Positions 34,959 to 45,092 of a stretch of DNA of 64,000 bases are shown here, piece by piece. The notes below the pieces were generated by a model. That model saw only the letters and a list, made by a program, of their open reading frames with translations, made no database searches and was not told the DNA's origin. The stretch comes from Ignavibacteria bacterium (GTDB taxonomy: Bacteria; Bacteroidota; Ignavibacteria; OLB7): positions 930,001 through 994,000 of the forward strand of contig JACKAE010000001.1 of assembly GCA_020635205.1 (NCBI GenBank). The letters run 5' to 3'. Each line of letters begins with the position of its first letter. The first letter of the stretch is position 1. The position numbers were made by a program, and so were the translations under genes.

Positions 34959-37900
34959 ATGCGCCACATTCTCGACACCATTACTCGCAGTGCTCCTCTG
35001 CGCGAACTTCTTGAGGAGTTGCGCAAAGGAAAGAACGTTGCGGTTACCGGGCTTGCCGGTTCACTCCGGTCGCTTGTTGCTGCTGTGCTCTACCAGCGTA
35101 CCGGTGAGCCGTTGTTGATTCTTCACGAAGATCGTGAGGAGATCGACTCGATCTATGCCGACTTAGTGGCACTCCTCGGAAGCGATCACATTCTCCTCTT
35201 CCGTGAAGAACACCACACCGGTGCTACAACGCGTGAGACGTTGGATGCCGAGGTGATTTCCCTTACCGATGTCCTGAAGGTGCTGAGCGATAACCCTGTT
35301 CGCATCATCTTAGCCGACCTCGAAACGTTGGCAGAACGTGTGCCTACATCTGTAGATATTGGGGCGAGTGTGACAGAGTTCAGGCGGGGAGCTGCGCTTG
35401 ACTTCGAGAAGTTTGCCCGGAGCTTGGCCTTAGGTGGATTCGAGAAGACAGACATTGTCGACACCGTCGGTGAGTTTGCCGTTCGTGGTGGGATCATCGA
35501 CATCTTTCCAATCGGCTCGGAAAATCCTTACCGGATTGAGTTCTTCGGGGATGAAATCGATTCGATTCGGGAGTTCGACCCCGCATCGCAACGCTCTGTA
35601 CGCGATCTCGACCGCGTCTCGATTATGTCCCGCGTCTTCCACTCAGAGAATGAAGAGCTGCTCACCGCCACACTCTTCGACCACCTGAAACCGGGAACTC
35701 TCGCTTTGCTCGATGAGCCAGAACGACTCTTTGGGTTGTTAGAGGAGAGAGAGAGGACAGATTTGATTGGGGCGCTCGAAGAGATGGTTCACATCTCCCA
35801 CTCAACACTCTTCGGATCCAAGGATCAACCTATCGACTTCGGCGGACGCCCACAGCCGACAACATCGTCATCCCTCCGCAATCTCTGCGCAGAAGTCGGA
35901 CGCCTCCTCGCCGACAACAACGAAGTCTGGATGCTTGCCGATGGCGACGAAATGCGGCGACGGCTGGCCGATCTGATCGAGGGAGAAATCGACCGTGCGC
36001 TGGAAGATGGAGGTTCCTATGCGTTCAATCCGGGGCAGATTCGCTACGAGTCCGAAGTCCTCTCCGAAGGTTTTGTTTTTCCAACAGTGAACTTGGCAAT
36101 CTTTACAGAGCACCAAGTGTTCGATCGACGGCGAGCACGTGTGCAGGGGAAGAGAAAGAAAAAGTTCAAAGGATTTACGCTCCGCGAGCTGAAGCAGTTG
36201 AGATCGGGAGATTATGTCGTTCACATCGACAAAGGGATAGGGAAGTTTGTTGGTTTGGATACGATTGAGGTAAAAGGTTCGCGTGTGGAGGCAGTGAAGT
36301 TGCAGTATGCCTCCGGCGGTACACTCTACGTGAACCTGAACTACATCAACAGACTTCAGAAGTATTCATCGAAAGAGGGATCGGAGCCGAAGCTGAGTGA
36401 ACTCGGGAGCAAGGAGTGGGAGCGGCGGAAGGCGCGGGCGAAGAGACGAGTAAAAGATATTGCCCGCGAGCTAATCAAACTCTACGCAAAGCGGAAGTCA
36501 GAGCCGGGGCTTGCCTTCCCACCCGACACTACGTGGCAACGTGAAATGGAAGCATCGTTCATGTACGAAGATACCCCGGACCAAGCAACGGCTACCTACG
36601 AGGTGAAGCGGGATATGGAGAATGGAACGCCGATGGATCGCCTGGTTTGTGGCGACGTTGGCTTCGGCAAAACTGAAGTTGCCGTTCGTGCTGCCTTCAA
36701 AGCAGTGCAAGCCGGTGTGCAAGTGGCTGTTCTCTGCCCAACAACAATCCTTGCCCAACAACACTATAACACCTTCCGCGACCGGCTCTCCCGCTACGCT
36801 GTCTCTATCGGGCTTCTCTCCCGCTTCCGTTCCAAAGCACAACAGAAGGAGACCTTGGCAGGATTGAAGCAAGGAAGTGTAGACGTGCTGATTGGTACGC
36901 ACCGCATGCTCTCCAAAGATGTGAAGTTTAAATCGCTTGGACTTCTGATTATTGACGAAGAGCAACGCTTCGGTGTCTCGGCCAAAGAGAAGCTACGCGA
37001 GTTGCGAGCCAGTGTCGACACGTTGACGTTGACGGCGACGCCGATCCCACGAACGTTGAACTTCTCGTTGCTCGGGGCGCGTGACTTAAGCGTGATTGAG
37101 ACGCCGCCGAGAAACCGACTGCCGATTGTCACCGAGGTGATTCGCTGGGATGAGGAGGCAATAGGGGAGGCGATCCGTGAGGAGATTAAGCGGGGTGGGC
37201 AGTGCTTCCTCGTCCACTGGCGGATTGGGGATATTGAGGAGCTTGCCGGAAAACTTCGAGAGATTGTTCCCGAAGCTCGGGTTACCGCAGCGCACGGACA
37301 GATGACGGCAACCGAGGTAGAGTCGACGATGATGAAGTTTATCGAGCGAGAGTACGACATCCTCGTTGCCACCAAGATCATTGAGTCCGGCATCGACATT
37401 CCATCGGTGAACACTATCATCATCAACCGTGCCGATAAGTTCGGTCTTGCCGAGTTGTACCAACTGCGTGGACGGGTTGGGCGTTCCGGCACGCAGGCCT
37501 ACTGCTACATGGTTGTTCCTCCGGGGAATACAATCACACGGGATGCGATGAAGCGGATTCAGGCAATCCGTGAGCTGAGTGATTTGGGGAGTGGGTTGAA
37601 ACTTGCGATGCGTGACCTGGAAATTCGTGGTGCTGGGAATCTGTTGGGGGGGGAGCAGAGTGGATTTATTGACGATATCGGGTTTGAGACCTACCAGAAA
37701 ATTGTGGATGAAGCTGTGGGTGAACTGAAGCGGGAGGAGTTCTCCGATCTCTTCAGTGGAAGCGAAGGTCTAAAGGGAGAGTTGGAGTTACCACGGAACG
37801 AGGAGATCAGTATCGAGCTTCCGGGTGATGCGTTGATCCCACGCGAGTATATCGCCGACGATTCCGAACGCTATGATTTTTATCAGCGGATGTATACTGC

Positions 37901-38291
37901 TGCGGATCGTGATGAGATCGCGACAATCTTCAGCGAGATGCGGGATAGGTTTGGGGAGATACCGGAGGAGACGGTTGCGCTGCAAGCTGCCCTCCTCCTC
38001 CGCCTTGCGGCGATGCCAACCGGAGCTATCTCCGTCCGCTTTGACGACGATGTGATGCGCCTCGATCTCCCCCCCGATACGAAGATGGACTACTATGACC
38101 GGTGGTTCCAGCCAATCATGCAGGCTGTCGGCACAAGTCGGGATGTTGAGTTGGAGACGAAAGGACGTGCCCTTGCGATCCTCTTTAAAGGAGTGGAGAC
38201 ATTCGAAGACGCAGAGCGAGTTCTCTCCCGGTTTGTTGCGAAGATGGTGGAGAGCTTGGAAGAGTCAGTAGTTGAGAGTCGAGAGTTGTGA
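34959..38291 (+). CDS. mfd: Transcription-repair coupling factor Mfd
   Basis: 1110 residues. The domain order is as in E. coli Mfd: an N-terminal UvrB-like module that binds UvrA, a CarD-like RNA-polymerase-interacting domain (about 408-475, LRSGDYVVHIDKGIGKF), a RecG-like SF2 translocase with Walker A CGDVGFGKT (564-572), DEEQ (666-669), TATPIPRTL, ESGIDIPSVNT and the QLRGRVGRS motif VI, then the TRCF C-terminal domain. It removes stalled RNA polymerase at DNA lesions and recruits UvrA. Monocistronic. Confidence 0.97.
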   Translation: MRHILDTITRSAPLRELLEELRKGKNVAVTGLAGSLRSLVAAVLYQRTGEPLLILHEDREEIDSIYADLVALLGSDHILLFREEHHTGATTRETLDAEVISLTDVLKVLSDNPVRIILADLETLAERVPTSVDIGASVTEFRRGAALDFEKFARSLALGGFEKTDIVDTVGEFAVRGGIIDIFPIGSENPYRIEFFGDEIDSIREFDPASQRSVRDLDRVSIMSRVFHSENEELLTATLFDHLKPGTLALLDEPERLFGLLEERERTDLIGALEEMVHISHSTLFGSKDQPIDFGGRPQPTTSSSLRNLCAEVGRLLADNNEVWMLADGDEMRRRLADLIEGEIDRALEDGGSYAFNPGQIRYESEVLSEGFVFPTVNLAIFTEHQVFDRRRARVQGKRKKKFKGFTLRELKQLRSGDYVVHIDKGIGKFVGLDTIEVKGSRVEAVKLQYASGGTLYVNLNYINRLQKYSSKEGSEPKLSELGSKEWERRKARAKRRVKDIARELIKLYAKRKSEPGLAFPPDTTWQREMEASFMYEDTPDQATATYEVKRDMENGTPMDRLVCGDVGFGKTEVAVRAAFKAVQAGVQVAVLCPTTILAQQHYNTFRDRLSRYAVSIGLLSRFRSKAQQKETLAGLKQGSVDVLIGTHRMLSKDVKFKSLGLLIIDEEQRFGVSAKEKLRELRASVDTLTLTATPIPRTLNFSLLGARDLSVIETPPRNRLPIVTEVIRWDEEAIGEAIREEIKRGGQCFLVHWRIGDIEELAGKLREIVPEARVTAAHGQMTATEVESTMMKFIEREYDILVATKIIESGIDIPSVNTIIINRADKFGLAELYQLRGRVGRSGTQAYCYMVVPPGNTITRDAMKRIQAIRELSDLGSGLKLAMRDLEIRGAGNLLGGEQSGFIDDIGFETYQKIVDEAVGELKREEFSDLFSGSEGLKGELELPRNEEISIELPGDALIPREYIADDSERYDFYQRMYTAADRDEIATIFSEMRDRFGEIPEETVALQAALLLRLAAMPTGAISVRFDDDVMRLDLPPDTKMDYYDRWFQPIMQAVGTSRDVELETKGRALAILFKGVETFEDAERVLSRFVAKMVESLEESVVESREL

Positions 38292-38381
38292 GAGTGGAGG
38301 AGAGTCAATAGGCTCTCCCCATACTTTGGTTCTGGATCCCTTTTAGGGATTACCACCAAGAGCACCAAGGTTCACCAAGTT
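38268..38381. repeat. Low-complexity repeats after mfd
   Basis: The 3' end of mfd and spacer contain GTTGAGAGTCGAGAGTTGTGAGAG (the GAGAGT family). They are followed by ATCCC-TTTTA-GGGAT, a weak hairpin, and ACCACCAAGAGCACCAAGGTTCACCAAG (38351-38380), a type of purine-rich string common between genes in many bacteria. Confidence 0.6.
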
Positions 38382-38441
38382 TTAGAGGCATTCTTCCCTA
38401 TACGAAAAGGATGCCACCACCACCATCTATTACTCCCTCTC

Positions 38442-40751
38442 TTAGTTCCCACCTTCTTCCTTCTTCGCATTAAGGTTCTTCACTTTCGGCTTTGAATCTT
38501 TGGTCTCATTATTCCCTCCATCCGATGGAGGAGTAGGTGGCTTTGAACTCTCCAGTCCCTCCGCCTCTACAGCATCCTTCGGTTCAATTGTGGAAGGTGT
38601 TGGTCTGGTTGGATCTCCCCCAACGTTCAGTGCATCACTTGGAATGTCTGCATTCTCGAGGGGAACATTCAGGTTATAGGGGAGCGTGACGTAATCACCT
38701 TTCGGCTGACCGTCGAAGCTGGTCTTCTCGTAGGGAAGGCCATCATCTTTGTAGACCTTTCCCATAAATCTCCCCCAGACAGGAGCGGCTGCCTTTCCAC
38801 CCTGCCCGTACCAACCAGTGAACTTGATTCGGTGATCGTCGAAACCGACCCAAATGCCAGCCACTAATTCAGGTGTGTAGCCAACAAACCAGGCGTCGGC
38901 GAAGTCCTGTGTAGTTCCGGTCTTTCCTGCCGCCGCGTTGCTGAAGAACTGGCGGATTGAAGTCGCCGTTCCTCCGTCAACAACACCCTGCATCATCGAG
39001 ACCATCCAACCGGCAACCTTCGGGTCCAGAGCATCGTGGACGATCCGTGGAGCTTCGTAGATCACGTTGCCGTAGCGGTCTTCAACTTTCGTAATCATCG
39101 ATGGCTCCACGAACATTCCATTGTTTGGGAACGTGCCGAAAGCTGCGGTAATCTCTATCGGGGTAAGTTCGGCAGTACCGAGCGCAATAGACGGGACGTT
39201 TGGAATCGGTGATTTGATCCCCATCTCTTTTGCGAGCTTGATAACGTTCTCAGTGTTGGTGTGCTCCATAATCAGCCGTGCCGCCGCCGTGTTGATTGAA
39301 TACTTTAGCGCACTCCGCAGCGAAACCACCCCTCCTTTCCCACCTTTTGGCGACCAACTTGTTCCCCCTACTCTCCAAGTCTTTGGGGCAGTCTCAACTC
39401 CAGACCCCGGGTTCATTCCTCCATCCTGCATTGCCGAGGCGTAGACAAATGGCTTGAAGGCGGATCCCGGTTGGCGACGAATCTGTGTGACGTGATTCAG
39501 ACCTCGACCATTTGTGAAATCATTCCCCCCAACCATCGCCTTCACCTGTCCGGTTTGTGCCTCGATTACAACGAAGCCAACTTCAATTGATGTTGCTTGC
39601 TTCTTCACCGAGTCGATAAACTTCGGGTCGGCAGCAAACCGTTTGACAACGGCCTCTTTGTCGGCATCTGTTAACGCCTCGCGGTATTCTTCGGTATTCT
39701 TTGCAGCCTTCTCCACAATGCTCCGAAGTAGTTTCTGCTTCCTTCCCCAGGACCAGGATCCGCTGAAGACCGGTTGGAAGTATTCGAGATGTTCGCGAAC
39801 TGCTTGATTTGCATAGCGTTGCATCCGTGTGTCGATGGTGGTGTAGATAACCAGTCCATCACGGTAAAGGTTATACTTCTGGAGCTTCGGTTCTTTCTGA
39901 AGTGTCCGCCGCACAGCCTCCACAAAGTGGGCTGCGATACTTGTCTCGCTCCGCTGTTTTGGCTCCCGCAGTTCAATCGGCTTCTTTTGGGCTTCGCTCC
40001 GCTGCTTCCCGCTGATAAACCCGACTTCGTTCATCAGGCCCAACACTACGTTGCGGCGTTGTAGTGCTTTCTCGTAGTTGGTGATTGGGTTGTAGTTCTC
40101 CGGTGCTTTCAACATCCCCACTAACATTGCCGACTCCTCAATCGAAAGGTCTTCCGGCTCTTTGTTGAAGAAAATTTCGCTCGCAACTTGGATACCGTAA
40201 GCTCCCCGACCGAAGTAGACCGTGTTGGCATACATCTCGAGGATTTCTCTCTTGGTATATGTCCGTTCAATCTGGATAGCGGTGAACTGTTCCCGTAGCT
40301 TGCGGGTCATCGTCACTTCTTGCGAGAGGTAGATGTTGCGTGCTAACTGCTGAGTGATCGTGCTTGCTCCCTCCTTTGTCAGATCCATCGAGCGAAGGTT
40401 CTTGAAGGCAGCTTTCAGGATGCGCTCCACGCTCACCCCCCAGTGGTCGTAGAATTTCTGATCCTCGGTAGCTATCAGTGCGTGGAAGAAACTTGGCGCA
40501 ATTGAATCGTACGGGATATAGCGTCGGTTGTGGACGAAGAACTGATCGAGTTCCACACCGTCGGCACTAAAAATACGTGTGGAGAGGTCTGGCTTTGGAT
40601 TTTCTAACTCTTCGAGAGTAGGAAGTCCGCTCAATATCTCGAAGAGGTAGATGCCTGCTGCCAGCAGACCGATGCTGAGGAGGACAATCGTAATGCCAAA
40701 TGCAGAACGGAGGTGTGTAAGGTTGATTCCACTACGTTTTCCTGAATCCAT
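38442..40751 (-). CDS. Class A penicillin-binding protein (PBP1A-like)
   Basis: 769 residues. A single membrane anchor (about 17-40) is followed by a GT51 glycosyltransferase domain with ATEDQKFYDHWGV (catalytic E96), EGASTITQQLARNIYL, and QRRNVVLGLM. Next is a spacer and a transpeptidase domain with PGSAFKP (S430, K433), YSINTA (S485, N487) and KTGTTQDFADAWFVG (K610). It polymerises and crosslinks peptidoglycan in the periplasm. The last ~90 residues form a Pro/Asn/Lys/Glu-rich tail. Gene naming (mrcA/ponA) is left open. Confidence 0.96.
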   Translation of the reverse strand: MDSGKRSGINLTHLRSAFGITIVLLSIGLLAAGIYLFEILSGLPTLEELENPKPDLSTRIFSADGVELDQFFVHNRRYIPYDSIAPSFFHALIATEDQKFYDHWGVSVERILKAAFKNLRSMDLTKEGASTITQQLARNIYLSQEVTMTRKLREQFTAIQIERTYTKREILEMYANTVYFGRGAYGIQVASEIFFNKEPEDLSIEESAMLVGMLKAPENYNPITNYEKALQRRNVVLGLMNEVGFISGKQRSEAQKKPIELREPKQRSETSIAAHFVEAVRRTLQKEPKLQKYNLYRDGLVIYTTIDTRMQRYANQAVREHLEYFQPVFSGSWSWGRKQKLLRSIVEKAAKNTEEYREALTDADKEAVVKRFAADPKFIDSVKKQATSIEVGFVVIEAQTGQVKAMVGGNDFTNGRGLNHVTQIRRQPGSAFKPFVYASAMQDGGMNPGSGVETAPKTWRVGGTSWSPKGGKGGVVSLRSALKYSINTAAARLIMEHTNTENVIKLAKEMGIKSPIPNVPSIALGTAELTPIEITAAFGTFPNNGMFVEPSMITKVEDRYGNVIYEAPRIVHDALDPKVAGWMVSMMQGVVDGGTATSIRQFFSNAAAGKTGTTQDFADAWFVGYTPELVAGIWVGFDDHRIKFTGWYGQGGKAAAPVWGRFMGKVYKDDGLPYEKTSFDGQPKGDYVTLPYNLNVPLENADIPSDALNVGGDPTRPTPSTIEPKDAVEAEGLESSKPPTPPSDGGNNETKDSKPKVKNLNAKKEEGGN

Positions 40752-41108
40752 GAGAATCTACTCATTCAATCAAGTGACACATTCATTACATACTTCAGCC
40801 ATTTGGGGGAAACACTGCCTTACAGTGGAGGAAGGTTCCAAGTTATTACGAGGATAGCAGTGGATAGTAACCACCATCCCACGCCCCTTCTCTCCCTCCG
40901 TTACAGCCCCAAAGTGGGTCTTCTTCTGGAAAAGAGAAAAAATATACGGCAAACTCTCTCCTCAGAGAGTGAGAATATCTCTCGACCGGTTTTTCACAAT
41001 TCGTATGCCCCGACGCCTCCGATCGCTCTGATTTCCTAACTTTCGTTCTTTGTGGCAATTCGGGAACCCGGAAAGCGGGGTTTAGGTAGACGCAATAATC
41101 TCACGTTC
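40752..41108. other. Non-coding region between the PBP gene and plsX
   Basis: Divergent promoter region of about 350 bases. In most bacteria rpmF (L32) and often a DUF177 gene stand directly before plsX; I looked in all frames and see neither here. No repeats of the families found elsewhere. Confidence 0.6.
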
Positions 41109-42116
41109 ATGCCGCTGCGAATTATTCTTGACGCAATGGGAACCGACCGCGCTCCATCGGATGATGTGAGGGGGGGGGTTGATGCCGTTCGGGAATCTGA
41201 TGGGTCTCGGTTCCAGTTGATTCTGCTTGGCAAGGCAGATTTGATTGAAGCTGAGCTTGCTCAGTACAGTGATGTCGACCGTTCGCGTATTCTCGTTCGG
41301 AATGCGGAGAGTGTGATCTCTATGAAGGAAGAGCCAGCGCAAGCTGTCCGCTCGAAGCGTGATAGTTCTATTGTGCAGGGGCTTCAAATGCACGCAGATG
41401 GTGAGGCCGACGCATTTGTTTCAGCAGGCAACACCGGAGCGGTGATGGCTGCCTCCACATTTGTTCTCGGACGCCTCCCCGGTCTTTCGCGTCCGACGAT
41501 TGCCTCGCAATTCCCTTCGGAGAGTGGTTTCACAATCGTTGCTGATGTGGGAGCAAACGTGGACACGAAGCCCCGCAACATCTACGAGTTTGCAGTGATG
41601 GCCAGCGTCTACGCCGAGCAACTTTTTGGCTATACCAACCCAACAGTTGGTCTGCTGAACGTTGGTGAAGAGGAGAGCAAAGGAGAAAATCGAGCAGTGG
41701 AAGCCTACACCTTGTTGAAGGAGAGTAGGTTGAATTTTATTGGTAATGTAGAAGGACGTGATATTCTAAAGGGGACTGCAAACGTAGTAGTCTGCGATGG
41801 GTTTGTAGGGAATATCTTACTGAAGTTTGCCGAGAGTGTCAACGGTCTGCTTCGGGCAAAGCTGATGGCGTTTGCCGATAAATCTCTTTCGAACAAAGTG
41901 ATGGCTGGGCTTGCGCGGAGTACGCTGCGGGGTGTCTTCCGTGAAATGAATTACGAAGAGTATGGTGGTGTTCCACTCTTAGGAGTAAATGGTATTTCGA
42001 TCATCGGCCACGGGGGGTCAACTCCGAAAGCGATCAAGAATATGATCTTTAAGGCGGAGGAGATGGCGAGGAAAGGAGTAAACAAGAGAATTGAGGAAGC
42101 AATTTCGAAGGGATGA
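41109..42116 (+). CDS. plsX: Phosphate acyltransferase PlsX
   Basis: 335 residues from ATG 41109, which gives the usual start (PLRIILDAMGTDRAP); the frame is open 19 codons upstream. Family motifs include AVRSKRDSSIVQGL, AFVSAGNTGAVMA, VADVGANVDTKP, LLNVGEEESKG, NFIGNVEGRDI and GFVGNILLK. It converts acyl-ACP to acyl-phosphate for phospholipid synthesis. First gene of the fatty-acid cluster. Confidence 0.96.
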   Translation: MPLRIILDAMGTDRAPSDDVRGGVDAVRESDGSRFQLILLGKADLIEAELAQYSDVDRSRILVRNAESVISMKEEPAQAVRSKRDSSIVQGLQMHADGEADAFVSAGNTGAVMAASTFVLGRLPGLSRPTIASQFPSESGFTIVADVGANVDTKPRNIYEFAVMASVYAEQLFGYTNPTVGLLNVGEEESKGENRAVEAYTLLKESRLNFIGNVEGRDILKGTANVVVCDGFVGNILLKFAESVNGLLRAKLMAFADKSLSNKVMAGLARSTLRGVFREMNYEEYGGVPLLGVNGISIIGHGGSTPKAIKNMIFKAEEMARKGVNKRIEEAISKG

Positions 42117-42213
42117 TTTGTTGGGAGATGGTCTGCTATCTCCTAACAAAATTATCATCCTATCGAGCAGACAAGCATTCTGATTCGAACAAAACACAAA
42201 CCAATTCAGGTTC

Positions 42214-43206
42214 ATGAATTCAAGACGAGCAATCATAACATCAGTCGGTCACTACGTTCCACCAGATATTTTCGATAACCACTACTTCGAGGAGTTTCTC
42301 GACACGAATGACGAGTGGATTCGTGAGAGAACCGGAATTGTGGAACGTCGCTTCGCAAAGGATGGGGCTACCAGCGATCTCGCTGTTCCGGCTGTACAAA
42401 CTTGTTTGGAGCGTCGCGGAATTTCGGCAGAGGAGATCGACTGCATCATCGTCGCCACGGTGACGCCCGATATGTTCTTCCCCTCTACCGCCTGCGTTAT
42501 CCAGCGGAAGATCGGAGCTACCAATGCCTGGGGGTTCGATCTCTCCGGTGCTTGCTCTGGTTTCCTCTTTGCACTTGCAACCGGAGCACAGTTTATCGAG
42601 AGTGGTATGCACCGGAAAGTGCTGGTGGTTGGAGCCGATAAGATGAGTTCTATTCTCAACTTCTCGGATCGGAATACCTGCATTCTCTTCGGTGACGGGG
42701 CTGGTGCTGTTTTGCTGGAGGCCTCCGAGGAAGAGGGGTATGGATTGCTCGACTTTGATCTCCACATCGACGGAGGAGGGGAACCTTACCTTCACATGCG
42801 TGGAGGTGGAAGCCTAAACCCACCAACCGCAGATACCGTGGAAAACAAGATGCACTACGTTTTCCAAGATGGTCGCTCCGTTTTTAAGGTTGCGGTGATC
42901 GGCATGGCAGAGGTTGCGGAGAATATCATGAAGAAGAATAATCTTGCCGCCGAGGATGTGCGCTGGCTTGTTCCACACCAAGCAAACCTGCGGATTATCG
43001 ACGCGACAGCTCGCCGCATGGGGCTTTCAATGGATCGCGTGATGGTGAATATCAACAAGTACGGAAACACAACTGCCGGCACGTTGCCAATCTGCTTAAG
43101 CGAGTGGTGGGAGAAGGGAGAACTGGAAAAAGGGGATAACGTTATCTTGGCAACGTTCGGTGCAGGCTACACGTGGGGAAGTGGTTGGCTACGCTGGGCA
43201 TATTGA
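42214..43206 (+). CDS. fabH: Beta-ketoacyl-ACP synthase III FabH
   Basis: 330 residues with the Cys-His-Asn triad of FabH: C114 in LSGACSGFLFA, H255 in VPHQANLR and N285 in NKYGNTTAGT. Other motifs are TNDEWIRERTGI and FGDGAGAVLL. It condenses acetyl-CoA (or a branched primer) with malonyl-ACP to start fatty-acid synthesis. Immediately followed by an AT-rich repeat of the AATTCAAAA family. Confidence 0.96.
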   Translation: MNSRRAIITSVGHYVPPDIFDNHYFEEFLDTNDEWIRERTGIVERRFAKDGATSDLAVPAVQTCLERRGISAEEIDCIIVATVTPDMFFPSTACVIQRKIGATNAWGFDLSGACSGFLFALATGAQFIESGMHRKVLVVGADKMSSILNFSDRNTCILFGDGAGAVLLEASEEEGYGLLDFDLHIDGGGEPYLHMRGGGSLNPPTADTVENKMHYVFQDGRSVFKVAVIGMAEVAENIMKKNNLAAEDVRWLVPHQANLRIIDATARRMGLSMDRVMVNINKYGNTTAGTLPICLSEWWEKGELEKGDNVILATFGAGYTWGSGWLRWAY

Positions 43207-43209
43207 TGG

Positions 43210-43371
43210 AATTCAAAAGGCAAAATTAAAAATTCAAAATGAGGAGACAGGGGGAGTTGCTTGTTGTAGAACCAAACCCTTCACCCTTATCCGATCACCC
43301 ATTTTAAATTTTGCGTTTTGAATTTCCCCCTATCCTCCCTTTTGAAGGTTGCATTTTTAATTTTGAATTGA
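43210..43371. repeat. Inverted pair of AATTCAAAA-family repeats between fabH and fabD
   Basis: The left arm (43210-43240, AATTCAAAAGG, then AAAATTAAAAATTCAAAATG) starts four bases after the fabH stop. The right arm (43301-43324 and 43352-43371; TTTAAATTTTGCGTTTTGAATT, in pieces, and TTTTTAATTTTGAATTGA) runs up to the fabD ATG. The arms are complementary in part and can form a long stem around about 60 bases. No Shine-Dalgarno sequence is visible before fabD. Confidence 0.8.
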
Positions 43372-44331
43372 ATGAGAGTTTTTCTTTTTCCCGGTCAGGG
43401 ATCGCAGTTTGTGGGGATGGGCATTGATGCCTATCGAGAGAGTGGGACGATCCGAGATATTTTTGATCGCGCAAACGACGTGCTGGGGTATCGGCTAACA
43501 GAGGTGATGTTCGATGGACCGGAAGAGAATCTGCGGGCAACGCAGAATGCCCAGCCCGCACTCTTCCTCCACGCCTACGCACTCTATCAAACAGTTGAGA
43601 ATCCAGGCCCGGCAATGATGGCTGGGCACTCTCTTGGGGAGTATACTGCGCTTGCAGTTGCCGGTGCTCTCCGCTTCGACGATGCGCTAACTCTTGTGCG
43701 GTTACGTGCCGAGGCAATGGCCGAGGCCGGGCAGATGCAGGTTGGAACGATGGGAGCAGTAATTGGCCTAAACGATGATGCCATCCGCGAAGTTTGCGAA
43801 CGTGTTTCGCGTGGGGGGGATCTTGTTGTGCCGGCAAACTTTAATTCCGAAGGGCAGGTGGTGATAAGTGGCACTCCAGAGGGAGTGCGGAAAGCAATGG
43901 CCGAGGCCAAAGAGGCTGGAGCACGAATGGTTACCGAGCTGAGCGTGTCGGGGGCATTCCACTCTCCACTGATGAAGCCGGCGGAAGAGAAGTTGGCCGA
44001 AGCTCTCTCCGACGCACCAATTCGTGATGCCGAAGTTCCTGTCTACATGAACGTGTCGGCTCAACCGGTGACCGACGCAACTACAATTCGAGATGGACTG
44101 CTGAGGCAGTTAACTGCTCCGGTACTCTGGACGCAGACAATCAAGGGAATGATTGCCGACGGGGGGAGGGAATTCATTGAAGTGGGGCCGGGGAATGTCT
44201 TGCAAAAACTTGTTGGGAGAATCTCTCGCGATGTAGCTGTTTCGGGACTTGGGAAACTGGAACAGATCAACACTTTTAACCACAATTCTGAGAATAACGC
44301 TGAATCAGCAGGGGAGGAGAACAAAGCATGA
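43372..44331 (+). CDS. fabD: Malonyl-CoA:ACP transacylase FabD
   Basis: 319 residues. FPGQGSQFVGMG at the N-terminus, catalytic S87 in AGHSLGEYTAL, the QVVISG loop and the H197 of GAFHSPLM are all present. It transfers malonyl groups from CoA to ACP. Its ATG directly follows an AT-rich repeat, with no visible ribosome site. The stop overlaps fabG by four bases (ATGA). Confidence 0.96.
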   Translation: MRVFLFPGQGSQFVGMGIDAYRESGTIRDIFDRANDVLGYRLTEVMFDGPEENLRATQNAQPALFLHAYALYQTVENPGPAMMAGHSLGEYTALAVAGALRFDDALTLVRLRAEAMAEAGQMQVGTMGAVIGLNDDAIREVCERVSRGGDLVVPANFNSEGQVVISGTPEGVRKAMAEAKEAGARMVTELSVSGAFHSPLMKPAEEKLAEALSDAPIRDAEVPVYMNVSAQPVTDATTIRDGLLRQLTAPVLWTQTIKGMIADGGREFIEVGPGNVLQKLVGRISRDVAVSGLGKLEQINTFNHNSENNAESAGEENKA

Positions 44332-45092
44332 GTATGGAATCATCGTCGGCAGGTCGGCTTCAAGGTAAGGTTGCCATTGTCACCGGTGGCTCGCGGGGAA
44401 TTGGTGCAGCCATTGTCCGAAGGCTTGCTGCCGAGGGGGCAAATGTCGTCTTCACCTATAATTCCTCCCCCGACACAGCAAATCAAATTGTCGAGGAGAT
44501 TGGTGAAGAGAGGTGCATGACCCTGAAATGTGATGTTGGCAATGAAGCAGAGGTAGAGAAGCTGGTAGAAGAGACGCTTACGCGGTGGGGGAAAATTCAT
44601 ATCTTGGTTAACAATGCAGGAATCACGCGCGATACACTCGTCCTGAGAATGAGTCGGGAAGATTTCGAGAGTGTGTTGAGAACAAACCTAACCGGTGCGT
44701 TCCTTGCATCGAAAGGGGTAATGCGAGCGATGATGAAAGAGCGTTGGGGGCGGATTATCAACATCGGGTCAGTTGTCGGCCTCGTCGGCAATCCCGGCCA
44801 AGCCAACTATGTTGCCTCGAAGGCTGGAGTGATCGGGATGACGAAGTCGATGGCTCGCGAGGTTGCCTCGCGCAATATCTTGGTAAACTGTGTTGCTCCA
44901 GGATTTATCGAGACCAACATGACCGACAAGCTGAATGAAGCACAGCAGGATGCAATAAAGGGGCAGATACCCCTCTCACGAATCGGTGGAGCAGACGAAG
45001 TGGCCGCCACAGTAGCATTTCTGGCAAGTGATGATGCTTCGTATATTACAGGTCAGGTTCTCGCCGTTGATGGCGGAATGACAATGGCATAA
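44328..45092 (+). CDS. fabG: 3-oxoacyl-ACP reductase FabG
   Basis: 254 residues, short-chain dehydrogenase fold. TGGSRGIG (19-26) binds NADPH; NNAGITRD and the catalytic set S148, Y161 and K165 (YVASKAG) are present, as is FIETNMTD and the C-terminal VLAVDGGMTMA. It reduces 3-oxoacyl-ACP in each elongation round. Translationally coupled to fabD. Confidence 0.96.
   Translation: MSMESSSAGRLQGKVAIVTGGSRGIGAAIVRRLAAEGANVVFTYNSSPDTANQIVEEIGEERCMTLKCDVGNEAEVEKLVEETLTRWGKIHILVNNAGITRDTLVLRMSREDFESVLRTNLTGAFLASKGVMRAMMKERWGRIINIGSVVGLVGNPGQANYVASKAGVIGMTKSMAREVASRNILVNCVAPGFIETNMTDKLNEAQQDAIKGQIPLSRIGGADEVAATVAFLASDDASYITGQVLAVDGGMTMA

Noticed and set aside
38333..38350. ATCCC-TTTTA-GGGAT hairpin as an mfd terminator
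   Set aside because: Only a five-base stem and no T-run on either strand.
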